Shown: positions 35,701-48,015 of the stretch, piece by piece | Layout: each line of letters begins with the position of its first letter | Numbering within the stretch: position 1 is the stretch's first letter | NCBI GenBank assembly: GCA_021292105.1 | Contig: CM037861.1 | Span: forward strand, 33,944,172-34,008,171 | Source of the DNA: Anadara kagoshimensis | Lineage: Eukaryota; Mollusca; Bivalvia; Arcoida; Arcidae | Direction of reading: 5' to 3' | DNA: 64,000 nucleotides | Notes under the pieces: model-generated | Told to the model about the DNA's origin: nothing | Seen by the model: the letters and a program-made list of their open reading frames with translations, nothing else | Databases searched by the model: none | Made by a program: the position numbers and the translations under genes

Positions 35701-36929
35701 ATTGTTCATAGATTAATCCATAGTTCTCGTGAATAGTTGAGAAGTTGTTAAACAACTTTCAACAACAATTACTACTTTGGCCTACATGTATACATAATTA
35801 CATGTGACACCGGAGATATGTTTTAATTAGAATCACCAGTATACCTGCGACAAAATCAATATGTTGTGTGTAATGGGAATATTTTAGTGTCATTATAATG
35901 TCATGATGTGGAAATTATCAATACTATAATTCAGGTATCATGGGACAGTTTTAATATAACCTTGTCATCACTCTGTTATGTGTATTACATTCTGTATTGT
36001 GAAAGGTGTTGGTTTCCTTAAGGTCAAGCCAAATTAATTTTAAATCTGTATAGTTCCACCCGCCTGTGAAATTTAGCATTAAGAAAATAATTTAAAAAAA
36101 TTATTTCCAAAGTTTTCCTCCTGTCCAAAGGTGTGTATATGTTTTGTTTATTGGTGGTAAAATACCGGTAATTTGGTTGATTAAATTTCCAACAAACCAT
36201 ACGATTGCAATCCCATCACAAACTTGATACCTGTGGTCAGCGACATTTAATACAGATCTGTATAAATAGACTTTGTTTTCAGTCACACGTACTAAATAAA
36301 TTATATGTAAAAGTCACCATAGATGGGTAATAGAAAAAGCTAGAACTAATGAATTTATGGACTAATACACTTCACTAATACATGTATTTTGATTCTACAA
36401 TGACACCAGTGGTCATCCCCGAAACCTCGGTCGATTACAGCCAGGAACCAACCTACTGGCCAGCATCTAGACATGTAAATCAAAGCCAGTATATGTTCTA
36501 TCTACAAACTTTTTTAGTGCACTGATAAGCCTAGGTCTGCATTATCCTTTCGTCAACAGTTGTATGTAACCAGCTTGCTTCGTTGTATAAATTTTCCGTA
36601 GTTGGAACAAGGTCTACCATAGTGTATTATTATTGTGAAACAAATACACCATAAGCAGGAGAAACGGATATATTCCTGCATGGAAAAAGAAAGTTAATTG
36701 ACAATAGAAAAATTGGAAGTAGCCATGTTTGTCAAATGTACAACAAAACCTTTTTGCCGCGGAGGAATAATGAATGGTCGTTAAAATGCACAATCAAAGA
36801 TTTTAACAATATTATGACAAATTGTTTCCTATCATTAAGTAACATATCTTATGATACTAACATTCAAAGTGAAACATAGCCAGTTTATACGAAAATATTA
36901 CGATTTGTTTTTCTCTATTGGTTTCTCAG
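35701..36929. other. AT-rich intergenic stretch
   Basis: A block of about 50 bp at 36568-36620 resembles 2878-2930 upstream of the C1q gene. No gene seen. Confidence 0.45.
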
Positions 36930-37990
36930 TCTTTCATCTCCCTTAAGTTTCTTGATCCGTGTTTTGGTATGGGGATTCCAGACCGATGCACTGTACTCCA
37001 GTGATGGGATTAGTGCCTTGTATGCTGATGCTTTGATTGTTTCATTGCCAACCCGGATATTTCTACGTAGATGCCCAGGGTGTTGTTGCTTTTTTCACAG
37101 TCGATGTGATATGGTTCTATGACAGCGTCTGAGATATGGTAACTCCGAGGTACTCCTATGTTATCGTTGGCTAGCTTGGTTCCCTTCAAAGAGTAGTTAA
37201 ACTCTATGGTCTGTTTCTATTGACACGTAGAATGGAACTGTTCTCAGAATGCAGACACACTGGAGGTCATCTTGGAAGAGGTTGATAGTCTTCTTTGCTG
37301 TTGATTTCTCTGAAGACCACTTGCGAAGACTCTGGTTTTAAATGACACTTGTAGATGAAGATTGTTGATAGAAATTAAAAACAAGTACGCCACTTATAAT
37401 TTGCGCTGGTTCCGAACTAGCTCCATCAACCGTTACTGCACTGTCTAAGCTCAGTTGGTCAAGAATACCTCCAACCATTGCAGAATTCGTCCCAAGGTCA
37501 TAATGGCCCAGTTCTGCTACTGGTGACTCATGTGGTACGCGGTCAAACGCTTTGTTGAAGGACAACGAAGCAATGCTTTAAATATTCTTAATATTTAATG
37601 ACTTCATAAGCTCGTCCGTTAATGTTAAAAGTTGCGTTTCGAAACTGCATTTTCTTTTGAACCTGTGGCCCAGTTCTGCTACTGGTGGCTCATGTGGTAC
37701 GCGGTTAAACGCTTTGTTGAAGTCAAGGACAGCGAAGAAATGCTTATTCTTGTTATTTAATGACTTCATAAGCTCGTCCGTTAATGTTAAAAATTTCGTT
37801 TCACAACTGCATTTTCTTTTGAACCTGTGTTGGCAGTCTGTAAACATGAGGAACGCGGTCAAACGATTTGCTGAAGTCAAGGACAGCTAGGCCATGCTAG
37901 TAACTTCATAAGCTCGTCCGTACGTGTTAAAAGTTACGTCTCACAACTGCGTTTTCTTCTGAACCAGTGTTGGCAGTTTGTAAGCACCTC
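36930..37990 (-). pseudogene. Decayed LINE reverse transcriptase with internal tandem duplications
   Basis: On the minus strand the 5' part encodes reverse-transcriptase pieces CSCETKFLTLTDELMKSL and VLDFNKAFNRVPHEPP, followed by VDGASSEPAQIISGV. Towards 37075-36940 comes the C-terminal signature RRNIRVGNETIKASAYKAL and YSASVWNPHTKTRIKKLK. The KAFDRVPHE / SSEPAQIISGV combination is typical of Jockey/CR1-like LINEs. The CSCET-to-RVPHE segment is repeated in tandem, two to three times, between about 37480 and 37990. Stops, frame changes and missing segments (including the catalytic YADD region) mark it as dead. No 5' ORF or endonuclease was seen. Confidence 0.85.
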
Positions 37991-38170
37991 ATATTCATCT
38001 AAGTGTTTCGTCATATTGCTTATTCAAAAATATTTTGATTTGCAGCTTCGGTCATTGGTCCGAGCACTACCAATGACGAATTTTATTCCTAGTGTTGCAA
38101 AGATTAAAACAGGTTTAGTAATAATTGCCCAGTTTAGTCGTTAAAACAATATTTTTAATTATCGATACCA

Positions 38171-38429
38171 GGCCCCGTTTTCACAATCGTTCCTTAGCTA
38201 AGATTTTCCTTAACTTAAATCTTGCAAAATTTCCATCCTTTATAATTTTGTTAATTTTGAAGATGTTTAGGATTTTTAGGTGTTAATCTTAAGATATTTT
38301 CTAGATTAAAACATTTGCATTTAGTTTTGACAAAAATATTCATCAGTAGTTCCAAAAAATGATTACCAAAATTTGCTAAATTTAAGTTAAGAAAAATCTT
38401 AGCTAAGGAATGATTGTGAAACCGGGGCC
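38171..38429. mobile_element. MITE with about 60-bp inverted ends
   Basis: The left end GGCCCCGTTTTCACAATCGT and right end ATTGTGAAACCGGGGCC are inverted, and the match continues through TTAGCTAAGATTTTCCTTAA. 259 bp, non-coding. Confidence 0.8.
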
Positions 38430-39552
38430 AGGCCAATACATCTTTCACTATCAATATGTCATCGCGTTTTACAGGTGTAAATTTACTTTCATAAACACTG
38501 TATATCATGTCCAGTTATGAAATAGCAATACAAATGGACACCCTGAAATCTGATCAGAGATAGTAAATAATTAAAGTGGGAATGCCTAAAGCCAGACATA
38601 TTCATTGTGGTACATGTACCGTGACCGGTTCAATAGGCTACACCTTCTCACACACGTATTGAGTTACAGGTATGTTTGGTACGTGGGTACGGATCACTTC
38701 CCCAAGAATCCACGGTAAATCTACTAAATATAGCAAATAATGGCCAGAAGGGTTATGACACTTTTGATGTCTATATCCCGATTTTGTTTTTACGTTAATG
38801 GTGAAATTATGTGTTCTTTTATTGTTACTAAATTTGGAGAGGAATTCCATTTATACCATACCCAGAGACACATAAATATATGTTTTATATGTCTCTGCCA
38901 TACCCTAAAATTTTAATGCTGGCTGGAAAAGTCCAAATATGACGGGATCGAGTATTTTTGATAAAAATTATTTTCAGAAAGTTTAAAGGTGGGGTACATA
39001 AGCATAAGGAAGTCCTATCTAAATGTTGAATTAAAAATTCGGAAGTTAGTGCCAGAGTTCAAATTTAGGGGATTATGGGGTCCCATAAGTGGAGGGATAG
39101 TTTAAATGAATTAATGATAGCTTCATGTACACTAGATAGGCACTATGGATTCACATGAAGAATGCACGGCTTAGACTACAATGTATTCTTTAACATTAAA
39201 ATCCGCTTACAAACGTTCGATTTATGCATCGGTCAATCTGAGGTTATTTTATAAAATATAATTTTGACCTTTAATTGAAACGATACACATACTATAATAC
39301 TATACTGACATGAACCCTGATAAAAAAAATTATGGCCACTAGTTGAAAAAGGAGGGTCATTCAGAAAACAGGGATGCCTGAAGGACTTCCATTTGTTACC
39401 CCCTTTCCACTAAAATTTGATTTTTTTTCGAAAGTTTACATAGAATTTAATAGCGGAGTGGTTTACAAAACGGTAATGCTGGAAATATGTTCCCGTGAAT
39501 TACATTATACTTCAACCACACCACTGGACAATGTTTACATTCATTTGGTCTT
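38430..39552. other. Intergenic stretch, nothing recognised
   Basis: Short open frames only, without homology or splice structure. Confidence 0.45.
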
Positions 39553-39906
39553 GGCTTAGAGTTGAGTTGAGTAATGGTGTTTATTGTCCCAGTCAAGAAT
39601 ATTTCACTTATATCGAGACGTCGCCAGCTATAGACGACGGTGCAGAATTTTTGCCCATGTGTTGCGCTGATGGCATTATACAGCAGTATTCTTTAGCGTG
39701 CCAAACCCATCGTGGCACGGGACCTCGTTTATTTTAAGTTCCCATCCGAAAGAACCGTGACTTTCATTTCGTAATGCCGAGTGCTTGGCGACAGAACAGT
39801 CACTACCCACTTTCAAGTCTTGGGTCAGACACGGTAGGGGATCTAGCCGGTGACCTCTCGCTACCAGAGCGAGCACTCTACCAATTGAGTTACCGCAGTG
39901 GTTGTA
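39553..39906 (-). mobile_element. tRNA-derived SINE (family 1), near full length
   Basis: On the minus strand the A-box-like TAACTCAATTGGTAGAGTG is followed by a degenerate B-box (GGCTAGATCCCCT). The family body then ends at the CATTACTCAACTCAACTC tail near 39560. Opposite orientation to 32817-33176. Confidence 0.85.
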
Positions 39907-40055
39907 CATGGCTTTGAGACATAGAACATTTCACACTTAAAAAGGCATCAAACAACATTCCATTAATCAACGCAAAGCACCCGTTTGGTCTATTTGTCCC
40001 CATTGACAGAACGTTCTGGTTTATAATGACCAGTGCTCGAACACTCTCCCAATTT

Positions 40056-40128
40056 TGATGTCTGGCTTAGGTTTGCAGAGCACCTGTCTATGAGGAGTGT
40101 AAGATTCGACTCTTGGTCCAATCCAGAG
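40056..40128 (+). mobile_element. tRNA-like head abutting the 48-bp array
   Basis: An A-box-like TGGCTTAG (40063-40070) and B-box-like GATTCGACTC (40103-40112) lie 40 nt apart, with CACCTGTCTATGAGGAG between them as in a tRNA anticodon region. The B box passes directly into CTTGGTCCAATCCAGAG, the core of the 48-bp unit. It is a degenerate SINE head, not a functional tRNA gene. Confidence 0.5.
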
Positions 40129-43100
40129 TTCCGTTTTCTTCTAACATCGGTACTAGATCTTGGTCCAATCCAGAGTTCTCGCTTTCTTCTAACATTGACT
40201 CTAGATATTGGTCCAATACAGAGTTCTCGCTTTCTTCTAACATTGACTCTAGATAATGGTCCAATCCAGAGTTCTCGCTTTCTCTAAAATTGACTCTTTC
40301 CTCTCCAAAATTGACTCTAGATCTTGGTCCAATCCAGAGTTCTCGCTTTCTTCTAACATTGACTCTAGATCTTGGTCCAATCCAGAGTTCTCGCTTTCTT
40401 CTAACATTGACTCTAGATCTTGGTCCAATCCAGAGTTCTCGCTTTCTTCTAACATTGACTCTAGATCTTGGTCCAATCCAGAGTTCTCGCTTTCTTCTAA
40501 CATTGACTCTAGATCTTGGTCCAATCCAGAGTTCTCGCTTTCTTCTAACATTGACTCTATGTCTTGGTCCAATCCAGAGTTCTCGCTTTCTTCTAACATT
40601 GACTCTAGATCTTGGTCCAATCCAGAGTTCTCGCTTTCTTCTAACATTGACTCTATGTCTTGGTCCAATCCAGAGTTCTCGCTTTCTTCTAACATTGACT
40701 CTAGATCTTGGTCCAATCCAGAGTTCTCGCTTTCTTCTAACATTGACTCTATGTTTTGGTCCAATCCAGAGTTCTCGCTTTCTTCTAACATTGACTCTAG
40801 ATCTTGGTCCAATCCAGAGTTCTCGCTTTCTTCTAACATTGACTCTAGATCTTGGTCCAATCCAGAGTTCTCGCTTTCTTCTAACATTGACTCTAGATCT
40901 TGGTCCAATCCAGAGTTCTCGCTTTCCTCTAAAATTGACTCTAGATCTTGGTCCAATCCAGAGTTCTCGCTTTCTTCTAACATTGACTCTAGATCTTGGT
41001 CCAATCCAGAGTTCTCGCTTTCTTCTAACATTGACTCTATGTCTTGGTCAAATCCAGAGTTCTCGCTTTCTTCTAACATTGACTCTAGATCTTGGTCCAA
41101 TCCAGAGTTCTCGCTTTCTTCTAACATTGACTCTATGTCTTGGTCCAATCCAGAGTTCTCGCTTTCTTCTAACATTGACTCTATGTCTTGGTCCAATCCA
41201 GAGTTCTCGCTTTCTTCTAACATTGACTCTATGTCTTGGTCCAATCCAGAGTTCTCGCTTTCTTCTAACATTGACTCTATGTCTTGGTCAAATCCAGAGT
41301 TCTCGCTTTCTTCTAACATTGACTCTAGATCTTGGTCCAATCCAGAGTTCTCGCTTTCTTCTAACATTGACTCTATGTCTTGGTCCAATCCAGAGTTCTC
41401 GCTTTCTTCTAACATTGATTCTATGTCTTGGTCCAATCCAGAGTTCTCGCTTTCTTCTAATATTGACTCTATGTCTTGGTCCAATCCAGAGTTCTCGCTT
41501 TCTTCTAACATTGACTCTATGTTTTGGTCCAATCCAGAGTTCTCGCTTTCTTCTAACATTGACTCTAGATCTTGGTCCAATCCAGAGTTCTCGCTTTCTT
41601 CTAACATTGACTCTAGATCTTGGTCCAATCCAGAGTTCTCGCTTTCTTCTAACATTGACTCTAGATCTTGGTCCAATCCAGAGTTCTCGCTTTCCTCTAA
41701 AATTGACTCTAGATCTTGGTCCAATCCAGAGTTCTCGCTTTCTTCTAACATTGACTCTAGATCTTGGTCCAATCCAGAGTTCTCGCTTTCTTCTAACATT
41801 GACTCTATGTCTTGGTCAAATCCAGAGTTCTCGCTTTCTTCTAACATTGACTCTAGATCTTGGTCCAATCCAGAGTTCTCGCTTTCTTCTAACATTGACT
41901 CTAGATCTTGGTCCAATCCAGAGTTCTCGCTTTCCTCTAAAATTGACTCTAGATCTTGGTCCAATCCAGAGTTCTCGCTTTCTTCTAACATTGACTCTAT
42001 GTTTTGGTCCAATCCAGAGTTCTCGCTTTCTTCTAACATTGACTCTATGTCTTGGTCCAATACAGAGTTCTCGCTTTCCTCTAAAATTGACTCTAGATCT
42101 TGGTCCAATCCAGAGTTCTCGCTTTCTTCTAACATTGACTCTATGTTTTGGTCCAATCCAGAGTTCTCGCTTTCTTCTAACATTGACTCTATGTCTTGGT
42201 CCAATACAGAGTTCTCGCTTTCTTCTAACATTGACTCTAGATATTGGTCCAATCCAGAGTTCTCGCTTTCTTCTAACATTGACTCTATGTTTTGGTCCAA
42301 TCCAGAGTTCTCGCTTTCTTCTAACATTGACTCTATGTCTTGGTCCAATACAGAGTTCTCGCTTTCCTCTAAAATTGACTCTAGATCTTGGTCCAATACA
42401 GAGTTCTCGCTTTCTTCTAACATTGACTCTATGTTTTGGTCCAATCCAGAGTTCTCGCTTTCTTCTAACATTGACTCTATGTCTTGGTCCAATACAGAGT
42501 TCTCGCTTTCTTCTAACATTGACTCTAGATCTTGGTCCAATCCAGAGTTCTCGCTTTCTTCTAACATTGACTCTAGATCTTGGTCCAATCCAGAGTTCTC
42601 GCTTTCTTCTAACATTGACTCTAGATCTTGGTCCAATCCAGAGTTCTCGCTTTCTTCTAACATTGACTCTATGTCTTGGTCCAATCCAGAGTTCTCGCTT
42701 TCTTCTAACATTGACTCTAGATCTTGGTCCAATCCAGAGTTCTCGCTTTCTTCTAACATTGACTCTATGTCTTGGTCCAATCCAGAGTTCTCGCTTTCTT
42801 CTAACATTGACTCTAGATCTTGGTCCAATCCAGAGTTCTCGCTTTCTTCTAACATTGACTCTATGTTTTGGTCCAATCCAGAGTTCTCGCTTTCTTCTAA
42901 CATTGACTCTAGATCTGGTCCAATCCAGAGTTCTCGCTTTCTTCTAACATTGACTCTAGATCTTGGTCCAATACAGAGTTCTCGCTTTCTTCTAACATTG
43001 ACTCTAGATAATGGTCCAATCCAGAGTTCTCGCTTTCTTCTAACATTGACTCTATGTTTTGGTCCAATACAGAGTTCTCGCTTTCTTCTAACATTGACTC

Positions 43101-46100
43101 TATGTCTTGGTCCAATACAGAGTTCTCGCTTTCTTCTAACATTGACTCTAGATATTGGTCCAATCCAGAGTTCTCGCTTTCTTCTAACATTGACTCTATG
43201 TTTTGGTCCAATACAGAGTTCTCGCTTTCCTCTAAAATTGACTCTAGATCTTGGTCCAATCCAGAGTTCTCGCTTTCTTCTAACATTGACTCTAGATCTT
43301 GGTCCAATCCAGAGTTCTCGCTTTCTTCTAACATTGACTCTATGTCTTGGTCCAATACAGAGTTCTCGCTTTCTTCTAACATTGACTCTAGATATTGGTC
43401 CAATACAGAGTTCTCGCTTTCTTCTAACATTGACTCTAGATATTGGTCCAATCCAGAGTTCTGCTTTCTTCTAACATTGACTCTATGTTTTGGTCCAATC
43501 AGAGTTCTCGCTTTCTTCTAACATTGACTCTATGTCTTGGTCCAATACAGAGTTCTCGCTTTCCTCTAAAATTGACTCTAGATCTTGGTCCAATACAGAG
43601 TTCTCGCTTTCTTCTAACATTGACTCTTGTTTGGTCCAATCCAGAGTTCTCGCTTTCCTTTCTAACATTGACTCTATGTCTTGGTCCAATACAGAGTTCT
43701 CGCTTTCTTCTAAAATTGACTCTAGATTTGGTCCAATCCAGAGTTCTCGCTTTCTTCTAACATTGACTCTATGTTTTGGTCCAATCCAGAGTTCTCGCTT
43801 TCTTCTAACATTGACTCTATGTCTTGGTCCAATACAGAGTTCTCGCTTTCTTCTAACATTGACTCTAGATTTGGTCCAATCCAGAGTTCTCGCTTTCTTC
43901 TAACATTGACTCTATGTTTGGTCCAATCCAGAGTCTCGCTTTCTCTAACATTGACTCTATGTCTTGGTCCAATACAGAGTTCTCGCTTTCCTCTAAAATT
44001 GACTCTAGATCTTGGTCCAATACAGAGTTCTCGCTTTCTTCTAACATTGACTCTAGATATTGGTCCAATCCAGAGTTCTCGCTTTCTTCTAACATTGACT
44101 CTATGTTTTGGTCCAATACAGAGTTCTCGCTTTCTTCTAACATTGACTCTATGTCTTGGTCCAATACAGAGTTCTCGCTTTCTTCTAACATTGACTCTAG
44201 ATATTGGTCCAATCCAGAGTTCTCGCTTTCTTCTAACATTGACTCTATGTTTTGGTCCAATACAGAGTTCTCGCTTTCTTCTAACATTGACTCTATGTCT
44301 TGGTCCAATACAGAGTTCTCGCTTTCTTCTAACATTGACTCTAGATATTGGTCCAATCCAGAGTTCTCGCTTTTCTTCTAACATTGACTCTATGTTTTGG
44401 TCCAATCCAGAGTCTCGCTTTCTTCTAACATTGACTCTATGTCTTGGTCCAATCAGAGTCTCGCTTTCTTCTAACATTGACTCTAGTATTTGGTCCAATC
44501 CAGAGTTCTCGCTTTCTTCTAACATTGACTCTATGTTTTGGTCCAATCCAGAGTTCCGCTTTCTTCTAACATGACTCTATGTCTTGGTCCAATACAGAGT
44601 TCTCGCTTTCCTCTAAAATTGACTCTAGATCTTGGTCCAATACAGAGTTCTCGCTTTCTTCTAACATTGGACTCTATGTTTTGGTCCAATCCAGAGTTCT
44701 CGCTTGCTTCTAACATTGACTCTATGTCTTGGTCCAATACAGAGTTCTCGCTTTCTCTAAATTGACTCTAGATTTGGTCCAATCCAGAGTTCTCGCTTTC
44801 TTCTAACATTGACTCTATGTTTTGGTCCAATCCAGAGTTCTCTCTTCTTCTAACATTGACTCTATGTCTTGGTCCAATAGAGTTCGCGCTTTCTTCTAAC
44901 TTGACTCTATATTTGGTCCAATCCAGAGTTCTCGCTTTCTTCTAACATTGACTCTATGTTTGGTCCAATCCAGAGTTCTCGCTTTCTTCTAACATTGACT
45001 CTATGTCTTGGTCCAATACAGAGTTCTCGCTTCTTCTAACATTGACTCTAATCTTGGTCCAATACAGAGTTCTCGCTTTCTTCTAACATTGACTCTAGAT
45101 TTGGTCCAATCAGAGTTCTCGCTTTCTTCTAACATTGACTCTATGTTGGTCCAATACAGAGTTCTCGCTTTCTTCTAACATTGACTCTATGTCTTGGTCC
45201 AATACAGAGTTCTCGCTTTCTTCTAACATTGACTCTAGTTTGGTCCAATCAGAGTTCTCGCTTTCTTCTAACATTGACTCTATGTTTTGGTCCAATACAG
45301 AGTTCTCGCTTTCTTCTAACATTGACTCTATGTCTTGGTCCAATCAGAGTTCTCGCTTTCTTCTAACATTGACTCTAGATTTTGGTCCAATCCAGAGTTC
45401 TCGCTTTCTTCTAACATTGACTCTATGTTTGGTCCAATCCAGAGTTCTCGCTTTCTTCTAACATTGACTCTATGTCTTGGTCCAATACAGAGTTCTCGCT
45501 TTCTTCTAATTGACTCTAGATCTTGGTCCAATCCAGAGTTCTCGCTTTCTTCTAACATTGATCTATGTTTTGGTCCAATCCAGAGTTCTCGCTTTCTTCT
45601 AACATTGACTCTATGTCTTGGTCCAATACAGAGTTCTCGCTTTCCTTCTAACATTGACTCTAGATCTTGGTCCAATCCAGAGTTCTCGCTTTCTCTAACA
45701 TTGACTCTATGTTGGTCCAATCAGAGTTCTCGCTTTCTTCTAACATTGACTCTAGTCTTGGTCCAATCAGAGTTCTCGCTTTCTTCTAACATTGACTCTA
45801 GATATTGGTCCAATCCAGAGTTCTCGCTTTCTCTAACATTGACTCTAAATCTTGGTCCAATCCAGAGTTCTCGCTTTCTTCTAACATTGACTCTAGATCT
45901 TGGTCCAATCCAGAGTTCTCGCTTTCTTCTAACATTGACTCTAGATCTTGGTCCAATCCAGAGTTCTCGCTTTCTTCTAACATTGACTCTAGATATTGTC
46001 CAATCCAGAGTTCTCGCTTTCTTCTAACATTGACTCTAGATCTTGGTCCAATCCAGAGTTCTCGCTTTCTTCTAACATTGACTCTAGATCTTGGTCCAAT

Positions 46101-47058
46101 CCAGAGTTCTCGCTTTCTTCTAACATTGACTCTAGTCTTGTCCAATCCAGAGTTCTCGCTTTCTTCTAACATTGACTCTAGATCTTGGTCCAATCCAGAG
46201 TTCTCGCTTTCTTCTAACATTGACTCTATGTCTTGGTCCAATCCAGAGTTCTCGCTTTCTTCTAACATTGACTCTAGATCTTGGTCCAATCCAGAGTTCT
46301 CGCTTTCTTCTAACATTGACTCTAGATCTTGGTCCAATCCAGAGTTCTCGCTTTCTTCTAACATTGACTCTAGATCTTGGTCCAATCCAGAGTTCTCGCT
46401 TTCTTCTAACATTGACTCTAGATCTTGGTCCAATCCAGAGTTCTCGCTTCTTCTAACATTGACTCTAGATCTTGGTCCAATCCAGAGTTCTCGCTTTCTT
46501 CTAACATTGACTCTAGATCTTGTCCAATCCAGAGTTCTCGCTTTCTTCTAACATTGACTCTAGTCTTGGTCCAATCCAGAGTTCTCGCTTTCTTCTAACA
46601 TTGACTCTAGATCTTGGTCCATCCAGAGTTCTCGCTTTCTTCTAACATTGACTCTATGTCTTGGTCCAATCCAGAGTTCTCGCTTTCTTCTAACATTGAC
46701 TCTAGATCTTGGTCCAATCCAGAGTTCTCGCGCTTCTTCTAACATTGACTCTAGATCTTGGTCCAATCCAGAGTTCTCGCTTTCTCTAACATTGACTCTA
46801 GTCTTGGTCCAATCCAGAGTTCTCGCTTTTCTTCTAACATTGACTCTAGATCTTGGTCCAATCCAGAGTTCTCGCTTTCTTCTATTGACTCTAGATATTG
46901 GTCCAATCCGAGTTCTCGCTTCCTCTAAAATTGACTCTAAATCTTGGTCCAATCCAGAGTTCTCGCTTTCTCTAACATTGACTCTATATCTTGGTCCAAT
47001 CCAGAGTTCTCGCTTTCCTCTAAATCTTGGTCCAATCCAGAGTTCTCGTTTTCCTTTT
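40118..47058. repeat. Giant 48-bp minisatellite, about 145 units
   Basis: The unit core is CTTGGTCCAATCCAGAGTTC, followed by TCGCTTTCTTCTAACATTGA and CTCTAGAT. Variation concentrates at three places: AGATCT/AGATAT/ATGTCT/ATGTTT, ATCCAG/ATACAG, and TTCTAACATT/CCTCTAAAATT. Because 48 is 16 codons and the unit lacks stops in four frames, very long frames open by chance: 40256-43474 (+, 1072 aa), 40290-42947 (+, 885 aa) and 42903-40249 (-, 884 aa). Their repeats are IDSRSWSNPEFSLSSN, a hydrophobic TLDLGPIQSSRFLL type, and MLEESENSGLDQDLES. From about 43450 onward many 1-3 nt indels break every frame. I find no splice sites, promoter, non-repeat domain or codon signature, so I call it a satellite. 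Confidence 0.97.
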
Positions 47059-48015
47059 TTATTGAACGAAATATTCAACAACAACGGTAGTACTGAAGAC
47101 TTTTTTTCAGTTTATGTAAAATTTTTGAAGAATAACTTTTCACAAAAATGTTCAAAATTGATTTATTCTGATTTTTAACTCTTCAGTTTCGGTCGAAAAA
47201 AAATTATTGGAGGATACAAATGGAAGTCTTTCCCAAAAATCAGCAGGTACTAATTTTGATTACTTCATTCAAAACACACAGCTTAAATTGTTCTGTGCTA
47301 TTTTTTTTTAAATAAAAAACCATGACACATGTAACGGATTCGCGTGAATCAGTTGTAAATAAACCGCCAAAACCGAAAGAAGAAAGTCAGACATAAAGAA
47401 AAATTCACCGGATTATAGGATTAGGCAAACTTATAACAGTTATTTAAACTTTCTAAATACACAAAAAATTTTAACATGATGTTTATACGGTTGACCAAAT
47501 TTAAATCCCATGCAGTGTTTGTCTGTTAAAAAGAAACATTTTGATATAATACACTTCCTTGATAAACACACTTTATATAACAGATAGCCGTGATCATTGG
47601 GTGAGAATGAATCACAATTGACTGGGTATATTGTTATTAAAAGCTGTCTATATATATGGGGTATATATATAAACGTAAAGCCGACCTAAACATTGTGAAC
47701 CATTAAACCTACCATACCGTGAAGAAATACTACCTTTTCAATATACATTGGATTTTCTGTTGTTCCTCTCTACCGCTTAACGTTAAATAAGCAGCACGGG
47801 TGTGGTCAATGTTAATTTTCGGATAAATTGGATAATTTCGAGGATTATTCCACAAAAAAGCAAAACATCTACCTATCTACACCTTTATTCCTGATATATT
47901 CATCGGATCTATATTCAGTTATTATAGTTATGATGGTGTATTAGTGCTAAAACAAACCAAGGTCTCAGATTCCAGAGAAGGAGTGGAGTTAAAAAATTTA
48001 AAGATCACCTGTAAA
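47059..48015 (+). promoter_or_regulatory. Upstream region of the lectin gene
   Basis: Mostly AT-rich single-copy sequence. A TATATATAAA word lies near 47664-47673, about 345 nt before the start codon, and could be a TATA box with a long leader. No other motif stands out. Confidence 0.3.

Noticed and set aside
38251-38508. 85-aa minus-strand frame
   Set aside because: It lies mainly in the MITE at 38171-38429 and has no homology.
40249-43474. Very long open frames on both strands (884, 885 and 1072 codons) read as genes
   Set aside because: All are frames through the 48-bp tandem unit. They overlap each other, lack any non-repeat domain, and fall apart once small indels appear after 43.45 kb.
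40118-47058. CRISPR array
   Set aside because: There are no unique spacers between conserved repeats; the units are contiguous and the context is eukaryotic.
43722-47178. Shorter open frames in the right half of the array
   Set aside because: Shadows of the same repeat. The few non-repeat residues at the right end have no homology.
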